Assembly (NCBI RefSeq): GCF_023091225.1
Contig: NZ_JAHWXM010000001.1
Location: 806,001-870,000, forward strand
Source of the DNA: Microbacterium galbinum
Lineage (GTDB): Bacteria > Actinomycetota > Actinomycetes > Actinomycetales > Microbacteriaceae
Reading direction: 5' to 3'
DNA: 64,000 bases
Made by a program: the position numbers and the translations under genes
Shown: one piece after another, positions 47,307 through 57,162 of the stretch
Layout of the letters: each line of letters starts with the position of its first letter
Numbering within the stretch: position 1 is the first letter of the stretch
The notes under the pieces: generated by a model
Seen by the model: the letters and a program-made list of their open reading frames with translations, nothing else
Databases searched by the model: none
Told to the model about the DNA's origin: nothing

Positions 47307-48824
47307 ATGTTCCGACGCTCCCGACGCGTAGCGCTCATCTCCGCGCTCGCCGCCACCGCTGTCATCCTCAGCGCGTGCTCCGGCAGTCCGCAGCCCGCCG
47401 CCACCTCGACCGGTGAGGTCGACCCCGACGCGACCCTCCACGTGGGTCTCGTGCTCGAGCCGACCAACCTCGACATCCGGCACACCAGTGGCGCGGCACT
47501 CGAGCAGATCCTCATCGACAACATCTACGAGGGCCTGGTCACCCGCACCCAGGACAACGAGATCGAGGCGCGCATCGCCTCGGACTACTCGGTCTCCGAC
47601 GACGGCCTGACCTACTCGTTCACGCTCAACGACGGAGTGGTCTTCCACGACGGCTCGCCCCTGACGTCGGCCGATGTCGTCGCCTCGTACGAGCAGGTGC
47701 GCACCGACGAGACCATCCAGGGCAACGCGGAGTTCGCCTCGGTCTCCTCGATCACCGCGCCCGACGAGAAGACCGTCGAGATCGTGCTCTCCGAGCCGAA
47801 CCAGAACTTCCTCTTCGCCCTGACCGGTCCCGCCGGCCTGGTGTTCAAGAGCGGCGACACCACCGACCTGCAGACGGCGGAGAACGGCACCGGACCCTTC
47901 ACCCTCACCCGCTGGAACAAGGGCAGCACGATCACGTTCGCGCGCAGCGACGCCTACTGGGGCGAGCCCGCCGGCGTCGCGTCGGTCGAGTTCCAGTACA
48001 TCCCCGACTTCACCGCGGGTGTGAACGCCGCGATCGCGGGCGACGTCGACGTGCTGACCGCCGTCGACCCGAACCTCGCGTCGCAGCTCGAGGACTCGGG
48101 CGACTTCACCCTCACCACGGGTCGTACGACCGACAAGGCCACGCTCGCGTTCAACAACGCGAAGGCGCCGCTCGACGACGTTCGCGTGCGCGAGGCGCTG
48201 CGCCTGGCGATCGACCACGACGCGCTCATCGAGGCGGCCGGCGCGGGCACCCCGCTCTACGGACCGATCCCCGAGCTCGACCCGGGCTACGAAGACCTCT
48301 CCGATGTCGTCTCCTACGACCCCGAGCGCGCGAAGGAACTCCTGGCGGAGGCCGGGCAGGAGGATCTCGAGCTGACCCTCACGATCCCCTCGTTCTACGG
48401 CACCACCGTGCCGAAGGTGCTCATCTCGGACTTCGCGAAGGTGGGCGTCACCCTCGACGTCGACTCGGTCGAGTTCGCCACCTGGCTCGAAGACGTCTAC
48501 ACGAACCACGACTACGACCTCAGCTACGTGCTGCACGTCGAGCCGCGTGACTTCGGCAACTTCGCGAACCCGGACTACTACTTCGGGTACGACAACGCCG
48601 AGGTGCAGAGCCTCTACGCCGAGGCCCTCGCCGAGGTCGACCCCGACAAGTCCGCCGATCTCCTCGCCCAGGCGGCGCGGATCGTCTCGGAGGACCACGC
48701 GGCCGACTGGCTGTACAACGGCCAGACGATCACGGCGGTCGCGCCGATCGTCACCGGCTTCCCCGAGGACTCGATCAACTCGCGCATCAACCTGGCCGGC
48801 GTGACGGTCTCGTCCGCCGAGTAG
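47307..48824 (+). CDS. Peptide/nickel-type ABC transporter substrate-binding lipoprotein
   Basis: Family 5 solute-binding protein (DppA/OppA/NikA), 505 residues. The signal peptide ends with lipobox LSAC, Cys24. LEPTNLDIRHTSGAALEQIL, the DGLTYSFTLNDGVVFHDGSP signature and LAFNNAKAPLDDVRVREALR are diagnostic. The first gene of a five-gene importer, with GAGAGGAAACC before ATG 47307 and a possible -10 TAGGCT at 47256-47261. The ligand cannot be told from sequence. Confidence 0.95.
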   Translation: MFRRSRRVALISALAATAVILSACSGSPQPAATSTGEVDPDATLHVGLVLEPTNLDIRHTSGAALEQILIDNIYEGLVTRTQDNEIEARIASDYSVSDDGLTYSFTLNDGVVFHDGSPLTSADVVASYEQVRTDETIQGNAEFASVSSITAPDEKTVEIVLSEPNQNFLFALTGPAGLVFKSGDTTDLQTAENGTGPFTLTRWNKGSTITFARSDAYWGEPAGVASVEFQYIPDFTAGVNAAIAGDVDVLTAVDPNLASQLEDSGDFTLTTGRTTDKATLAFNNAKAPLDDVRVREALRLAIDHDALIEAAGAGTPLYGPIPELDPGYEDLSDVVSYDPERAKELLAEAGQEDLELTLTIPSFYGTTVPKVLISDFAKVGVTLDVDSVEFATWLEDVYTNHDYDLSYVLHVEPRDFGNFANPDYYFGYDNAEVQSLYAEALAEVDPDKSADLLAQAARIVSEDHAADWLYNGQTITAVAPIVTGFPEDSINSRINLAGVTVSSAE

Positions 48825-48842
48825 GCGGCGGTCTCGTCCTCC

Positions 48843-49790
48843 GTGATCCGTTACGCGCTCGTTCGAGGAGCCCTGCTCATCGCAGGGCTCCTCGTCGCGA
48901 GCGCCCTCATCTTCCTCACCCTGCGCGTCTTCCCGGGTGATGTCGCCCAGCTCATCGCCGGCACCCAGGCATCGCCGGCCGAGGTCGAAGCGCTGCGCGA
49001 ATCGCTCGGCCTGAACCGGCCGCTCCTGTCGCAGTACATCGACTGGATCGGAGGCATCTTCCGCGGAGACCTCGGCACGTCACTGCTCTCCGGCGCCTCG
49101 GTCGGCGATGAGCTCCTGCTCAAGGCGCAGGTCACGGTGCCGCTCGGGCTGATGTCGCTCCTCATCGCCGTCGTGATCGCGATCCCCTTCGGCATCCTCG
49201 CCGCGCTGGCTCGCGGACGGCGCGCAGGCACCGCGCTGAGTGTCGGCGCGCAGACCCTCGCCGCCGTCCCCGTCGTCTGGGCCGGCATGATGCTCATCGT
49301 CGTCTTCTCGGTCTGGCTCGGGTGGTTGCCCCCGCAGGGCTTCCCCCGCACCGGGTGGAGCACGCCCGGCGAGGCCATCGAGGCGCTCCTCCTGCCGGCT
49401 CTCACGATCGGGATCGTGGAGGGTGCCATGCTCATGCGCTTCGTGCGCAGTGCGACCCTGCAGGCGGCCGGCCAGGACTTCGTCCGCACGGCGGCGGCCA
49501 AGGGACTCACGCGTACGCAGGCGCTGATCCGACACGGCATCCCCGCCGTCGGGCTGTCGATCATCACGGTGCTCGGCCTGCAAGTCGCCGGCATCATCGT
49601 GGGCTCCGTCGTGATCGAGCAGCTGTTCACCCTCCCGGGCATCGGACGGATGCTGGTGGCGGACGTCGGCACCCGCGACCTCATCAAGGTGCAGAGCGAA
49701 CTCCTCGTGCTCACCGGCTTCGTGCTCGTGATCGGATTCCTGGTCGACCTGCTCCACCGCACGATCGACCCGCGCCAGAGGGAGGCATGA
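48843..49790 (+). CDS. Peptide ABC transporter permease (DppB type)
   Basis: Membrane subunit of 315 residues with six helices and the DppB N-terminus LTLRVFPGDVAQLIAG, followed by ATPase-coupling EAA-like loop RTAAAKGLTRTQALIRHGIP. GTG start at 48843, 18 bases after the binding protein stop. Overlaps the next permease. Confidence 0.94.
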   Translation: MIRYALVRGALLIAGLLVASALIFLTLRVFPGDVAQLIAGTQASPAEVEALRESLGLNRPLLSQYIDWIGGIFRGDLGTSLLSGASVGDELLLKAQVTVPLGLMSLLIAVVIAIPFGILAALARGRRAGTALSVGAQTLAAVPVVWAGMMLIVVFSVWLGWLPPQGFPRTGWSTPGEAIEALLLPALTIGIVEGAMLMRFVRSATLQAAGQDFVRTAAAKGLTRTQALIRHGIPAVGLSIITVLGLQVAGIIVGSVVIEQLFTLPGIGRMLVADVGTRDLIKVQSELLVLTGFVLVIGFLVDLLHRTIDPRQREA

Positions 49791-50659
49791 TGGCTCCGCT
49801 GTGGCTCCGCCGCCTGTGGGCGACCCCGACGGGCGCCTTCGGCCTGATCGTCGTCGCCCTCATCGGCCTGACAGCCCTCGTCGCGCTGTTCTGGACGCCG
49901 TTCGACCCGCAATCCTCGACCATCAGCGACCGGTGGCTCGGTCCGAGCTGGCCGCACCTCCTGGGCACCGACGACACCGGGCGCGACATCCTGAGCCTGA
50001 TCATGGCGGGGGCGCGCACGACGGTGTTCGTCAGCATCGGTGCCGGAGTCGTCGCCACCGTCGTCGGCATCGCCCTCGCCGCGCTCGGCGCCCTCACCGC
50101 CCGGTGGCTGCGCGAGACGATCGCGGTTCTGGTCGACATCCTGATCGCCTTCCCGGTGCTCCTGATCGCGATGATGATCTCCTCGGTCTGGGGCGGCTCC
50201 CTCTGGGTCGTGATCTGGGCCGTGGGCATCGGCTTCGGCGTGAACATCGCGCGCGTCACCCGCCCCGAGCTGCGGAGGGTGCAGCAGAGCGACTTCATCC
50301 TCGCGGCGAAGGCATCCGGCCTCACTCCCGCGCAGAGCCTGCTGCGCCACCTCCTCCCCAACGTCGCTCCGGTGTTCATCGTGCAGCTGTCGTGGTCGAT
50401 GGCCGTCGCCGTGCTGGCCGAAGCCGGACTGTCGTACCTCGGCTTCGGCGCGTCGGTCGTCGAGCCCAGCTGGGGCCTGCTGCTCGCCGACCTGCAGCGC
50501 TACATCGGCGTGCACCCGCTCTCGGTGATCTGGCCGGGTCTCACGATCACCCTCACCGTCCTCGCCCTGAATCTCCTCGGCGACGCCCTGCGCGAAGCGA
50601 CCGACCCCACGCTGCGCCACCGCCGCGCCGAGACGCACACCCCCGGAGTGGTCGCATGA
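49790..50659 (+). CDS. Peptide ABC transporter permease (DppC type)
   Basis: Second permease, 289 residues, with DppC features HLLGTDDTGRDILSLIMAGA and coupling loop LAAKASGLTPAQSLLRHLLP. Two adjacent ATGs are possible (49787 and 49790); 49790 is preferred because GGGAGG then has four bases of spacing and the start forms TGATG with the upstream stop. It overlaps the ATPase gene by ATGA. Confidence 0.94.
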   Translation: MAPLWLRRLWATPTGAFGLIVVALIGLTALVALFWTPFDPQSSTISDRWLGPSWPHLLGTDDTGRDILSLIMAGARTTVFVSIGAGVVATVVGIALAALGALTARWLRETIAVLVDILIAFPVLLIAMMISSVWGGSLWVVIWAVGIGFGVNIARVTRPELRRVQQSDFILAAKASGLTPAQSLLRHLLPNVAPVFIVQLSWSMAVAVLAEAGLSYLGFGASVVEPSWGLLLADLQRYIGVHPLSVIWPGLTITLTVLALNLLGDALREATDPTLRHRRAETHTPGVVA

Positions 50660-51447
50660 GCCTCGTCGTCGAAGACCTGACCGTCGAGATCGACGGGCGT
50701 CGCGTCGTCGACGGCGTCTCGTTCGAGGTCGCGGACGGCGCCCGTCTGGGCCTGATCGGCGAGTCCGGGTCGGGCAAATCGCTCACCGCTCTCGCGATCC
50801 TCGGGCTCCTGCCCGACGGCGCGACGGCGGCGGGCAGCATCCGCTGGAACGGCACGGAACTGGTCGGGATGCCGGACCGCGAGCTCGCCCGACTGCGCGG
50901 TGACGAGATCGGCATCGTGTTCCAGGAGCCGCGCACCGCCCTCAATCCGATCCGCACGGTCGGTCGGCAGATCGCCGAGGCGATCCGCATCCACGAGGGC
51001 ATCGGGCGACGCGAAGCGCGCGCACGCGCGGTTCAGGAAGCCGCCCGCGTGCGGCTCCCCGATCCGGAGTCGATCGTCGATCGCTACCCGCACCAGCTCT
51101 CCGGCGGCCAGCGCCAGCGCGTCGCGATCGCGATGGCACTCGCCTGCCGCCCGCGGGTGCTCATCGCCGACGAGCCGACCACGGCGCTCGACGTCACGAT
51201 CCAGTCCGAGATCCTGGCGCTCCTGCTGCACCTCGTCGAGGACGAGGGCATGTCGCTCGTCTTCATCACCCACGACCTCGCCGTCCTCGCACAGGTCGCC
51301 ACCGAAGGCGTGGTTCTCGAACACGGGCGCGTCGTCGAGTCCGCTCCGGTCTCGACGCTGCTCACCGCACCGAGCTCGCCGATCACGCAGGGGCTGCTCC
51401 GCGATGCGACGGCGACGCTGTGGCGCCCGGACGGAGGCATCGCATGA
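50656..51447 (+). CDS. Peptide ABC transporter ATPase (DppD type)
   Basis: ATPase of 263 residues with Walker [10 protein letters not shown]-loop [10 protein letters not shown], signature LSGGQRQR, Walker [13 protein letters not shown] and H-loop FITHDLAV. Shorter than the usual 320 residues, lacking the C-terminal oligopeptide/dipeptide cysteine-rich extension. Overlaps both neighbours by four bases. Confidence 0.94.
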   Translation: MSLVVEDLTVEIDGRRVVDGVSFEVADGARLGLIGESGSGKSLTALAILGLLPDGATAAGSIRWNGTELVGMPDRELARLRGDEIGIVFQEPRTALNPIRTVGRQIAEAIRIHEGIGRREARARAVQEAARVRLPDPESIVDRYPHQLSGGQRQRVAIAMALACRPRVLIADEPTTALDVTIQSEILALLLHLVEDEGMSLVFITHDLAVLAQVATEGVVLEHGRVVESAPVSTLLTAPSSPITQGLLRDATATLWRPDGGIA

Positions 51448-52235
51448 GTCTCGCCGAAGCGCGTGGGCTGACCCGCGAGTTCATCGTCCCGAAGCGCTCG
51501 CCCCTCGAGCGCACACGTCGGCAGACGGCCCTCGAGCCGACCGACCTCGATATCATCGAGGGCTCGTCCGTCGGGATCATCGGCGAGTCCGGTTCGGGGA
51601 AATCGACACTGGTGCGCCTGCTGCTGGGCCTCGACAGACCGACATCGGGGACGGTGACCGTCGGCGGACGGCGCGTGGACGCGTCGGCATCCGCGACGTC
51701 CCTCCGGTGGCTGCGCCGACAGACGGGACTCGTCTTCCAGGACCCCTACGCCTCCCTCGACCCGCGCATGACCGCCGGGCAGATCGTTCGTGAGCCGCTG
51801 TGGGCCCTCGGCATCGACGGCGATCATCGGGCGCGTGTGCGCGAGGTGCTCGCCCGAGTCGGGCTGGAGCCCGATGCCGGCGACAGATATCCGCACGAGT
51901 TCTCCGGCGGGCAGCGACAGCGCATCGCGTTGGCTCGTGCGATCGTGCACGGCCCCCGCATCCTCATCGGCGACGAGCCGCTCTCGGCCCTCGATGTGAC
52001 GGTACGGGCGCAGATCCTCGAGCTCCTCGTCGATCTGCGACGGACGACCGACCTCACCCTCGTACTCGTGTCGCACGACATCGGTGTGGTGCAGAACCTC
52101 AGCGACACCGTGGTGGTGATGAAGGACGGCCGGATCGTCGAGCGCGGCACGACCGGCGACGTGCTCCTGCGCCCGCAGCACGACTACACGAAGGCTCTGC
52201 TGGCCGCGATCCCGGTCATCCCGAGCGATCAGTGA
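51444..52235 (+). CDS. Peptide ABC transporter ATPase (DppF type)
   Basis: Second ATPase, 263 residues, with Walker [11 protein letters not shown]-loop [11 protein letters not shown], signature FSGGQRQR, Walker [13 protein letters not shown] and H-loop LVSHDIGV. The signature begins with Phe rather than Leu. Also short. Its 3' end overlaps the convergent GNAT gene by seven bases. Confidence 0.94.
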   Translation: MSLAEARGLTREFIVPKRSPLERTRRQTALEPTDLDIIEGSSVGIIGESGSGKSTLVRLLLGLDRPTSGTVTVGGRRVDASASATSLRWLRRQTGLVFQDPYASLDPRMTAGQIVREPLWALGIDGDHRARVREVLARVGLEPDAGDRYPHEFSGGQRQRIALARAIVHGPRILIGDEPLSALDVTVRAQILELLVDLRRTTDLTLVLVSHDIGVVQNLSDTVVVMKDGRIVERGTTGDVLLRPQHDYTKALLAAIPVIPSDQ

Positions 52236-52849
52236 CCGCGACCGGAGGCCAGGAACCGACGGCGGCGCGCGACCGGTCTCAGCGCGCGCTTCATGTACAC
52301 GGTGCCGAGCTCGCGACCGAACTTGTGGCCGACCCGGGCCATGCGCCCCGCCTCCACGAAACCGAGGCGAGCGTGCAGACGGATCGACGCCTCGGCACCG
52401 CTGTCGCTGATGACCGCGACCATCTCGCGGATGCCGAACTGCTCGCAGGCGTCGATCAGCGCCTGGAGCAGCGCGCCACCGAGGCCCTTTCCGCCGGCAC
52501 CAGGGCCGAGGTAGATCGAGTCCTCGACCGTGTAGCGATAGGCGTTCTTGCCCGCCCAGGGCTGCGCGAGCGCATAGCCGATGACCACCCCGGAAGGTGA
52601 CACCGCGACGAGGAACGGGAGCCCGAGCCGATCCAGCAGGGCGAACTTGTCGCGCCAGTACGGGATGCTGCTGCTCTTCTCGTCGAGCGTGACGGCGGAG
52701 TTGCTCACGAAGTGGTTGTAGATCTCGCGCACGGAGGGCAGATCACCGGGCCGGGCGGGACGGATCGTGTACGAGAAGATCTCGGGGGCCGCCGCAGGAC
52801 GCAGGTGGCGCGGCAGGATGCGACGTCGGTCCCCCGGTTCGAACTGCAT
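52229..52849 (-). CDS. GNAT N-acetyltransferase, phosphinothricin/methionine sulfoximine type
   Basis: Acetyltransferase of 206 residues with [20 protein letters not shown], acetyl-CoA motif [23 protein letters not shown] and motif [21 protein letters not shown], matching the Pat/MddA group that acetylates phosphinothricin-like or other small amines. ATG at 52849 with TAAGCT six bases upstream; that -10 overlaps the end of ung. The N-terminal 25 residues are an unusual basic extension. Confidence 0.85.
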   Translation of the reverse strand: MQFEPGDRRRILPRHLRPAAAPEIFSYTIRPARPGDLPSVREIYNHFVSNSAVTLDEKSSSIPYWRDKFALLDRLGLPFLVAVSPSGVVIGYALAQPWAGKNAYRYTVEDSIYLGPGAGGKGLGGALLQALIDACEQFGIREMVAVISDSGAEASIRLHARLGFVEAGRMARVGHKFGRELGTVYMKRALRPVARRRRFLASGRGH

Positions 52850-52853
52850 GCGC

Positions 52854-53573
52854 TCAGCTTAGGGATCCGGGGCGTTCGCCCTCTACCCGCCAGTCGATCG
52901 GCGCCGCTCCCAGGCCCTCGAGCAGCTCGTTCGCGCGGGAGAACGGGCGAGACCCGAAGAAACCGCGACGCGCCGACAGCGGCGAGGGGTGGGCCGACGC
53001 GATGACCGGCGTCGCCCCCAGGAGCGGACGCAGGTTCTCGGCGTCCTTGCCCCACAGGATCGCGACGAGCGGGCGGTCGCGCGCGACGAGCGCCCGGATC
53101 GCGGCTTCGGTGACCTTCTCCCACCCCCACCGCCGGTGCGAGCCCGCCACGCCCGGCTGCACGGTCAGCACCCGGTTGAGCAGCAGCACCCCCTGATCGC
53201 TCCACGCCGAGAGGTCGCCGTGCGGCGCGGGCGGGATGCCGAGATCGCTCTCCCGCTCGCGGTAGATGTTGGCGAGGCTGCGCGGCAGCGGCCGCACGTC
53301 GCGGTCGACCGCGAACGAGAGTCCGATCGGATGACCGGGGGTCGGATAGGGATCCTGACCGGTGATGAGAACCCGCACATCGGCGAGCGGTCGCCGGAAC
53401 GCCCGGAGCACGTTCGCGCCGTCCGGAAGGTATCCACGCCCCGCCTGCACCTCGCCGCGCAGACGCTCGCCCAGGGCGGTGATGTCGTGCTGCACGGGCG
53501 CGAGCGCCTCCGCCCATCCCGGGTCGATCTCGCCATCCGCGGCGAGCTCGGCGAGGGTGCGGGGCATCGTCAT
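52854..53573 (-). CDS. ung: Uracil-DNA glycosylase, family 1
   Basis: Removes uracil from DNA. It is 239 residues with the catalytic water-activating motif GQDPYP at 72-77, the uracil-binding [10 protein letters not shown], and the DNA-intercalation motif HPSPLS. The start used is ATG 53571-53573, which overlaps the SDR stop (ATGA); ATG 53567 two codons later is also possible. Confidence 0.96.
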   Translation of the reverse strand: MTMPRTLAELAADGEIDPGWAEALAPVQHDITALGERLRGEVQAGRGYLPDGANVLRAFRRPLADVRVLITGQDPYPTPGHPIGLSFAVDRDVRPLPRSLANIYRERESDLGIPPAPHGDLSAWSDQGVLLLNRVLTVQPGVAGSHRRWGWEKVTEAAIRALVARDRPLVAILWGKDAENLRPLLGATPVIASAHPSPLSARRGFFGSRPFSRANELLEGLGAAPIDWRVEGERPGSLS

Positions 53574-54352
53574 TCGGCGGAGCGCACGCGCAGCGGTCCG
53601 CGCGCCAGCAGGTGCTGAGCCGACTGCGCGACCGGACGCATCGTGACGAGGTCGAGGTTCACATGCCCCGGCGCATCGAGCGCGTAGGCGATGACGTCGG
53701 CGACGTCTCCGGCCACGAGCGGAGCCTCGACTCCCGCGTAGACGGCTTCGGCTGCGACGGAGTCCCCGCCGAGACGGTTGAGGGTGAACTCCTCGGTGTG
53801 CACCATTCCCGGTGCGACCTCGACCACGCGGATCGGCTCGCCGTTCAGCTCCTGACGGAGCACCCGGACGAGCATCGCCTCGGCGGCCTTCGCCGCGTTG
53901 TACCCCGCTCCGCCCGCATACGCGGTCTGGGCCGCCGTCGACGTCACGAACACCGTGTCGGCGTGGCCGTCGGCTGCTGCGGCGCGGCGCAACAGCGGAA
54001 GCAGGCCCTTCACGAGCCGCTGCGTCGAGAGCACGTTCGCGTCGAACATCCACTGCCAGTCCTCGACCGAGGCATCCTCGATGCGGTCGGTCCCGCGCGC
54101 TCCCCCGGCCACCTGCACGAGCGCGTGCACGGGGCCGCTGGCCTCCAGCTCGGCGATGAGGGCATCGACGGCGGCGGAGTCGGTCAGGTCGCAGGCGATG
54201 GCGGATGCCCCGGTCTCGGCCACGAGGGTGGTGAGACGATCCTCCCGCCGGGCGACGCCCACGACGTCCCATCCGCGCGAGCGGAGCTCCCGCACCGTCG
54301 CCGCCCCGATCCCCGAGCTCGCTCCCGTCACAACTGCACGTCTGTTCACCAT
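53570..54352 (-). CDS. Short-chain dehydrogenase/reductase
   Basis: Classical SDR of 260 residues with cofactor motif TGASSGIG at 9-16, an NAG-like segment replaced by VAGGARG, catalytic Ser in TSTAAQ and YNAAK. The substrate is unknown. TACGGT lies six bases before ATG 54352, with GGAGGC in between. It is the first gene of the SDR-ung pair. Confidence 0.92.
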   Translation of the reverse strand: MVNRRAVVTGASSGIGAATVRELRSRGWDVVGVARREDRLTTLVAETGASAIACDLTDSAAVDALIAELEASGPVHALVQVAGGARGTDRIEDASVEDWQWMFDANVLSTQRLVKGLLPLLRRAAAADGHADTVFVTSTAAQTAYAGGAGYNAAKAAEAMLVRVLRQELNGEPIRVVEVAPGMVHTEEFTLNRLGGDSVAAEAVYAGVEAPLVAGDVADVIAYALDAPGHVNLDLVTMRPVAQSAQHLLARGPLRVRSAE

Positions 54353-54421
54353 GCCTCCACCGTACGATGTTCCGCGGTTTTTCGCCGATCGGGACTGTTA
54401 CGTCACATTTCCCACTCATTG

Positions 54422-54448
54422 TTGACAGGAGGGAATATTCCGTACTCT
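54422..54448 (+). promoter_or_regulatory. Probable metY promoter with internal palindrome
   Basis: TTGACA (54422-54427) and TACTCT (54443-54448), spaced 15 bases, with the perfect palindrome GGAATATTCC (54432-54441) between them. The spacing is short. The palindrome is a candidate repressor site. No SAM-riboswitch-like structure is recognised in the following 50 bases. Confidence 0.5.
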
Positions 54449-54499
54449 CGCTGAAACGGCATCCGCCATCCGCTCATCGATCGTTCCAGGGGGAACAAC

Positions 54500-55822
54500 A
54501 TGTCCGCACCCGAGACCTGGCGTTTCGAGACCAAGCAGATCCACTCCGGTGCTGCGCCCGACCCGGTGACGAAGGCACGTGCCACGCCGATCTACCAGAC
54601 CACGTCGTACGTGTTCGACAGCGCCGACCACGCGGCGAACCTCTTCGCCCTGGCCGAGTTCGGCAACATCTACACCCGCATCCAGAACCCGACGCAGGAC
54701 GTCCTCGAGCAGCGCCTCGCGGCCCTCGAGGGAGGCACGGGAGCACTGGTGCTCTCGAGCGGTCAGGCGGCATCGACCTTCGCGATCCTGAACATCGCCG
54801 AGGCCGGCGACCACTTCGTCGCCTCGAGCTCGATCTACGGCGGCACCTACAACCTCTTCAAGTACACGCTCGCCAAGCTCGGCATCGAGGTCACGTTCGT
54901 CGAGAACCAGGACGACCCCGAGGAGTGGCGCCGGGCGGTCCGCCCGAACACCAAGCTGTTCTTCGCCGAGACGATCGGCAACCCGCAGATCAACGTCCTC
55001 GACATCCGCGCCGTCGCCGACGTCGCCCACGCCAGCGGTGTGCCGCTCATCGTCGACAACACGATCGCCACCCCGTACCTGATCCGTCCGTTCGAGCACG
55101 GCGCCGACATCGTGATCCACTCGGTCACCAAGTTCCTCGGCGGCCACGGGACGACGATCGGCGGCGTGATCATCGACGGCGGTTCGTTCGAGTGGTCGAA
55201 GAACGTCGAGAAGTTCCCGGGGCTCACCGTTCCGGACCCCTCGTACCACGGGGCCAGCTACACGACCGCGGTCGGCGACCCGCTCGCGTACATCATCAAG
55301 GCCCGCGTGCAGCTGCTCCGCGACCTCGGATCCGCGATCGCCCCGCAGAGCGCGTGGAACCTGATCCAGGGCGTCGAGACGCTGTCGCTGCGCATCGAGC
55401 GCCACGTGCAGAACGCGCAGGAGATCGCCGAGTGGCTCGACGGACGCGATGACGTCGCGACCGTCAACTACTCGGGGCTGCCGTCCTCCCCCTGGTACGC
55501 CAAGGCCAACGAGTACGCGCCCAAGGGCGTCGGAGCGGTGCTGTCGTTCGAGCTGAAGGGCGGTGTCGAGGCGGGTCGCGAGTTCGTGAACAGCCTCTCG
55601 CTGTTCAGCCACCTGGCGAACATCGGCGACGTGCGCTCGCTCGTCATCCACCCGGCATCGACCACTCACGCGCAGCTCAGCCCCGAGCAGCAGCTCACGG
55701 CGGGCGTCACGCCCGGCCTCGTGCGCCTCTCGGTCGGCATCGAGAACGTCGACGACCTCAAGGCCGACCTCGACCAGGCCCTGGCCGCTGCCCGTCGCGT
55801 CTCGGAGGCCGCTCGCGCCTGA
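54500..55822 (+). CDS. metY: O-acetylhomoserine sulfhydrylase
   Basis: PLP enzyme of the gamma-family making homocysteine from O-acetylhomoserine and sulfide. It is 440 residues; the PLP lysine is K211 in HSVTKFLGGHGT. NIYTRIQNPTQDVLEQRLAALEGG near 56-80 and the long insertion are typical of MetY rather than MetB. Followed by metX, whose product is its substrate donor. It is the direct-sulfhydrylation route to methionine. Confidence 0.95.
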   Translation: MSAPETWRFETKQIHSGAAPDPVTKARATPIYQTTSYVFDSADHAANLFALAEFGNIYTRIQNPTQDVLEQRLAALEGGTGALVLSSGQAASTFAILNIAEAGDHFVASSSIYGGTYNLFKYTLAKLGIEVTFVENQDDPEEWRRAVRPNTKLFFAETIGNPQINVLDIRAVADVAHASGVPLIVDNTIATPYLIRPFEHGADIVIHSVTKFLGGHGTTIGGVIIDGGSFEWSKNVEKFPGLTVPDPSYHGASYTTAVGDPLAYIIKARVQLLRDLGSAIAPQSAWNLIQGVETLSLRIERHVQNAQEIAEWLDGRDDVATVNYSGLPSSPWYAKANEYAPKGVGAVLSFELKGGVEAGREFVNSLSLFSHLANIGDVRSLVIHPASTTHAQLSPEQQLTAGVTPGLVRLSVGIENVDDLKADLDQALAAARRVSEAARA

Positions 55823-55834
55823 CGATTCGCCCAC

Positions 55835-55873
55835 CACGGATGCCTCGGACTCCCGGAGTCCGGGGCATCCGTG
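55835..55873 (+). terminator. Hairpin between metY and metX
   Basis: Arms of 19 bases, CACGGATGCCTCGGACTCC and its complement with one G-T pair. The core matches the hairpin after pspA. It likely ends the metY message, so metX is expressed from its own promoter. Confidence 0.75.
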
Positions 55874-55929
55874 TCTTCCGGCGGCGTAACGTTCGCCGCT
55901 CGACCCGCAGGTCACGCGAGAATGGAAGC

Positions 55930-57138
55930 ATGGACTGGCAGACGACCTCTGAAGACACAGTGCCCTCGGCGCTCGTGACGGAGGCCGACGTCCGGCTCCT
56001 CCGCGCGCGACCTCCGGCGACCGGCGCCTGGCGCGACGGCGACCCCGTGGGCGGACGCCGCTTCGCGCGGTCCGGCGCATTCCGGACCGAGAGCGGGGCC
56101 GAGCTCCCCAGCATCCGCATCGCCTACGAGTCGTGGGGCGAGCTGAACGCCGCGGGCGACAACGCGGTGCTCGTGCTGCACGCCCTCACCGGCGACAGCC
56201 ACGTGCGCGGCGAGGCCGGTGCAGGGCATCCGACCGCCGGATGGTGGGAAGAGCTCACCGGTCCCGGCGCACCCCTCGACACCGACCGCTGGTTCGTCGT
56301 CGCCCCCAACATGCTCGGCGGCTGCCAGGGCTCGACCGGACCCGCGAGCGTCGCCCCCGACGGCTACGAATGGGCCTCGCGCTTCCCGTACCTGACGATC
56401 CGCGATCAGGTCGCCGCTCAGGTGCGCCTCGCCGATGCCCTGGGAATCGACACGTGGGCCGCGGTCATCGGCGGCTCGATGGGCGGTATGCACGCGCTCG
56501 AGTGGGCGGTGACGCATCCGGAACGGGTCGAACGGCTCGCCGTGCTCTCGTCGCCTCCCGTGACCACCGCCGACCAGATCGCGCTCAACACCGTGCAGCT
56601 CGAGACGATCCGCATGGATCCACGGTTCCAGGGCGGCGAGTACTACGACCTCGGCGACGGCGACGGCCCGCACCGGGGTCTGGCCCTCGCCCGACGGATG
56701 GCTCTGCTGAACTACCGCAGCCCGATCGAGCTCAATCAGCGGTTCCAGCGCTCCTGGCAGTCGGGGGTCTCACCGCTCGGGCACGGCGGGCGCTTCGCCG
56801 TCGAGTCGTACCTCGACTTCCACGGCAACAAGTTCACGCGCCGCTTCGACGCGAACAGCTACATCACGCTCGTCGAGGCCATGAACTCGCACGACGTCGG
56901 GCGCGACCGCGGCGGCGTGGAGGAGGCTCTGCGCACCGTGACCGCGACGACGCTCGTGCTGGGGATCGACAGCGACCGCCTCTTCCCGGTCGATGGCCAG
57001 CACCGCATCGCCCGGAGCATCCCGAACACCCTCGACGGCCACGACGCGGTCGTGCTGAACAGCGACTTCGGGCACGACGGGTTCCTCATCGAGAACGAGG
57101 CCGTGGGCGCTCACCTGCGGCGACTGCTCGACAGCTGA
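55930..57138 (+). CDS. metX: Homoserine O-acetyltransferase
   Basis: Acetylates homoserine with acetyl-CoA. It is 402 residues of alpha/beta-hydrolase fold with nucleophile Ser183 in GGSMGGMHALEW, and the later acid and base in LGIDSDRLFPVDGQ and DFGHDGFL. GAGAAT lies six bases before ATG 55930, after the terminator hairpin. Together with metY and hom in this window it supplies homocysteine. Confidence 0.95.
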   Translation: MDWQTTSEDTVPSALVTEADVRLLRARPPATGAWRDGDPVGGRRFARSGAFRTESGAELPSIRIAYESWGELNAAGDNAVLVLHALTGDSHVRGEAGAGHPTAGWWEELTGPGAPLDTDRWFVVAPNMLGGCQGSTGPASVAPDGYEWASRFPYLTIRDQVAAQVRLADALGIDTWAAVIGGSMGGMHALEWAVTHPERVERLAVLSSPPVTTADQIALNTVQLETIRMDPRFQGGEYYDLGDGDGPHRGLALARRMALLNYRSPIELNQRFQRSWQSGVSPLGHGGRFAVESYLDFHGNKFTRRFDANSYITLVEAMNSHDVGRDRGGVEEALRTVTATTLVLGIDSDRLFPVDGQHRIARSIPNTLDGHDAVVLNSDFGHDGFLIENEAVGAHLRRLLDS

Positions 57139-57162
57139 CACCCCGACGGCTCACTCGCCGGC

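Noticed and set aside
54449..54499. SAM riboswitch upstream of metY
   Set aside because: The interval is about 50 bases and shows none of the conserved SAM-I, SAM-II or SAM-IV core sequences I know.
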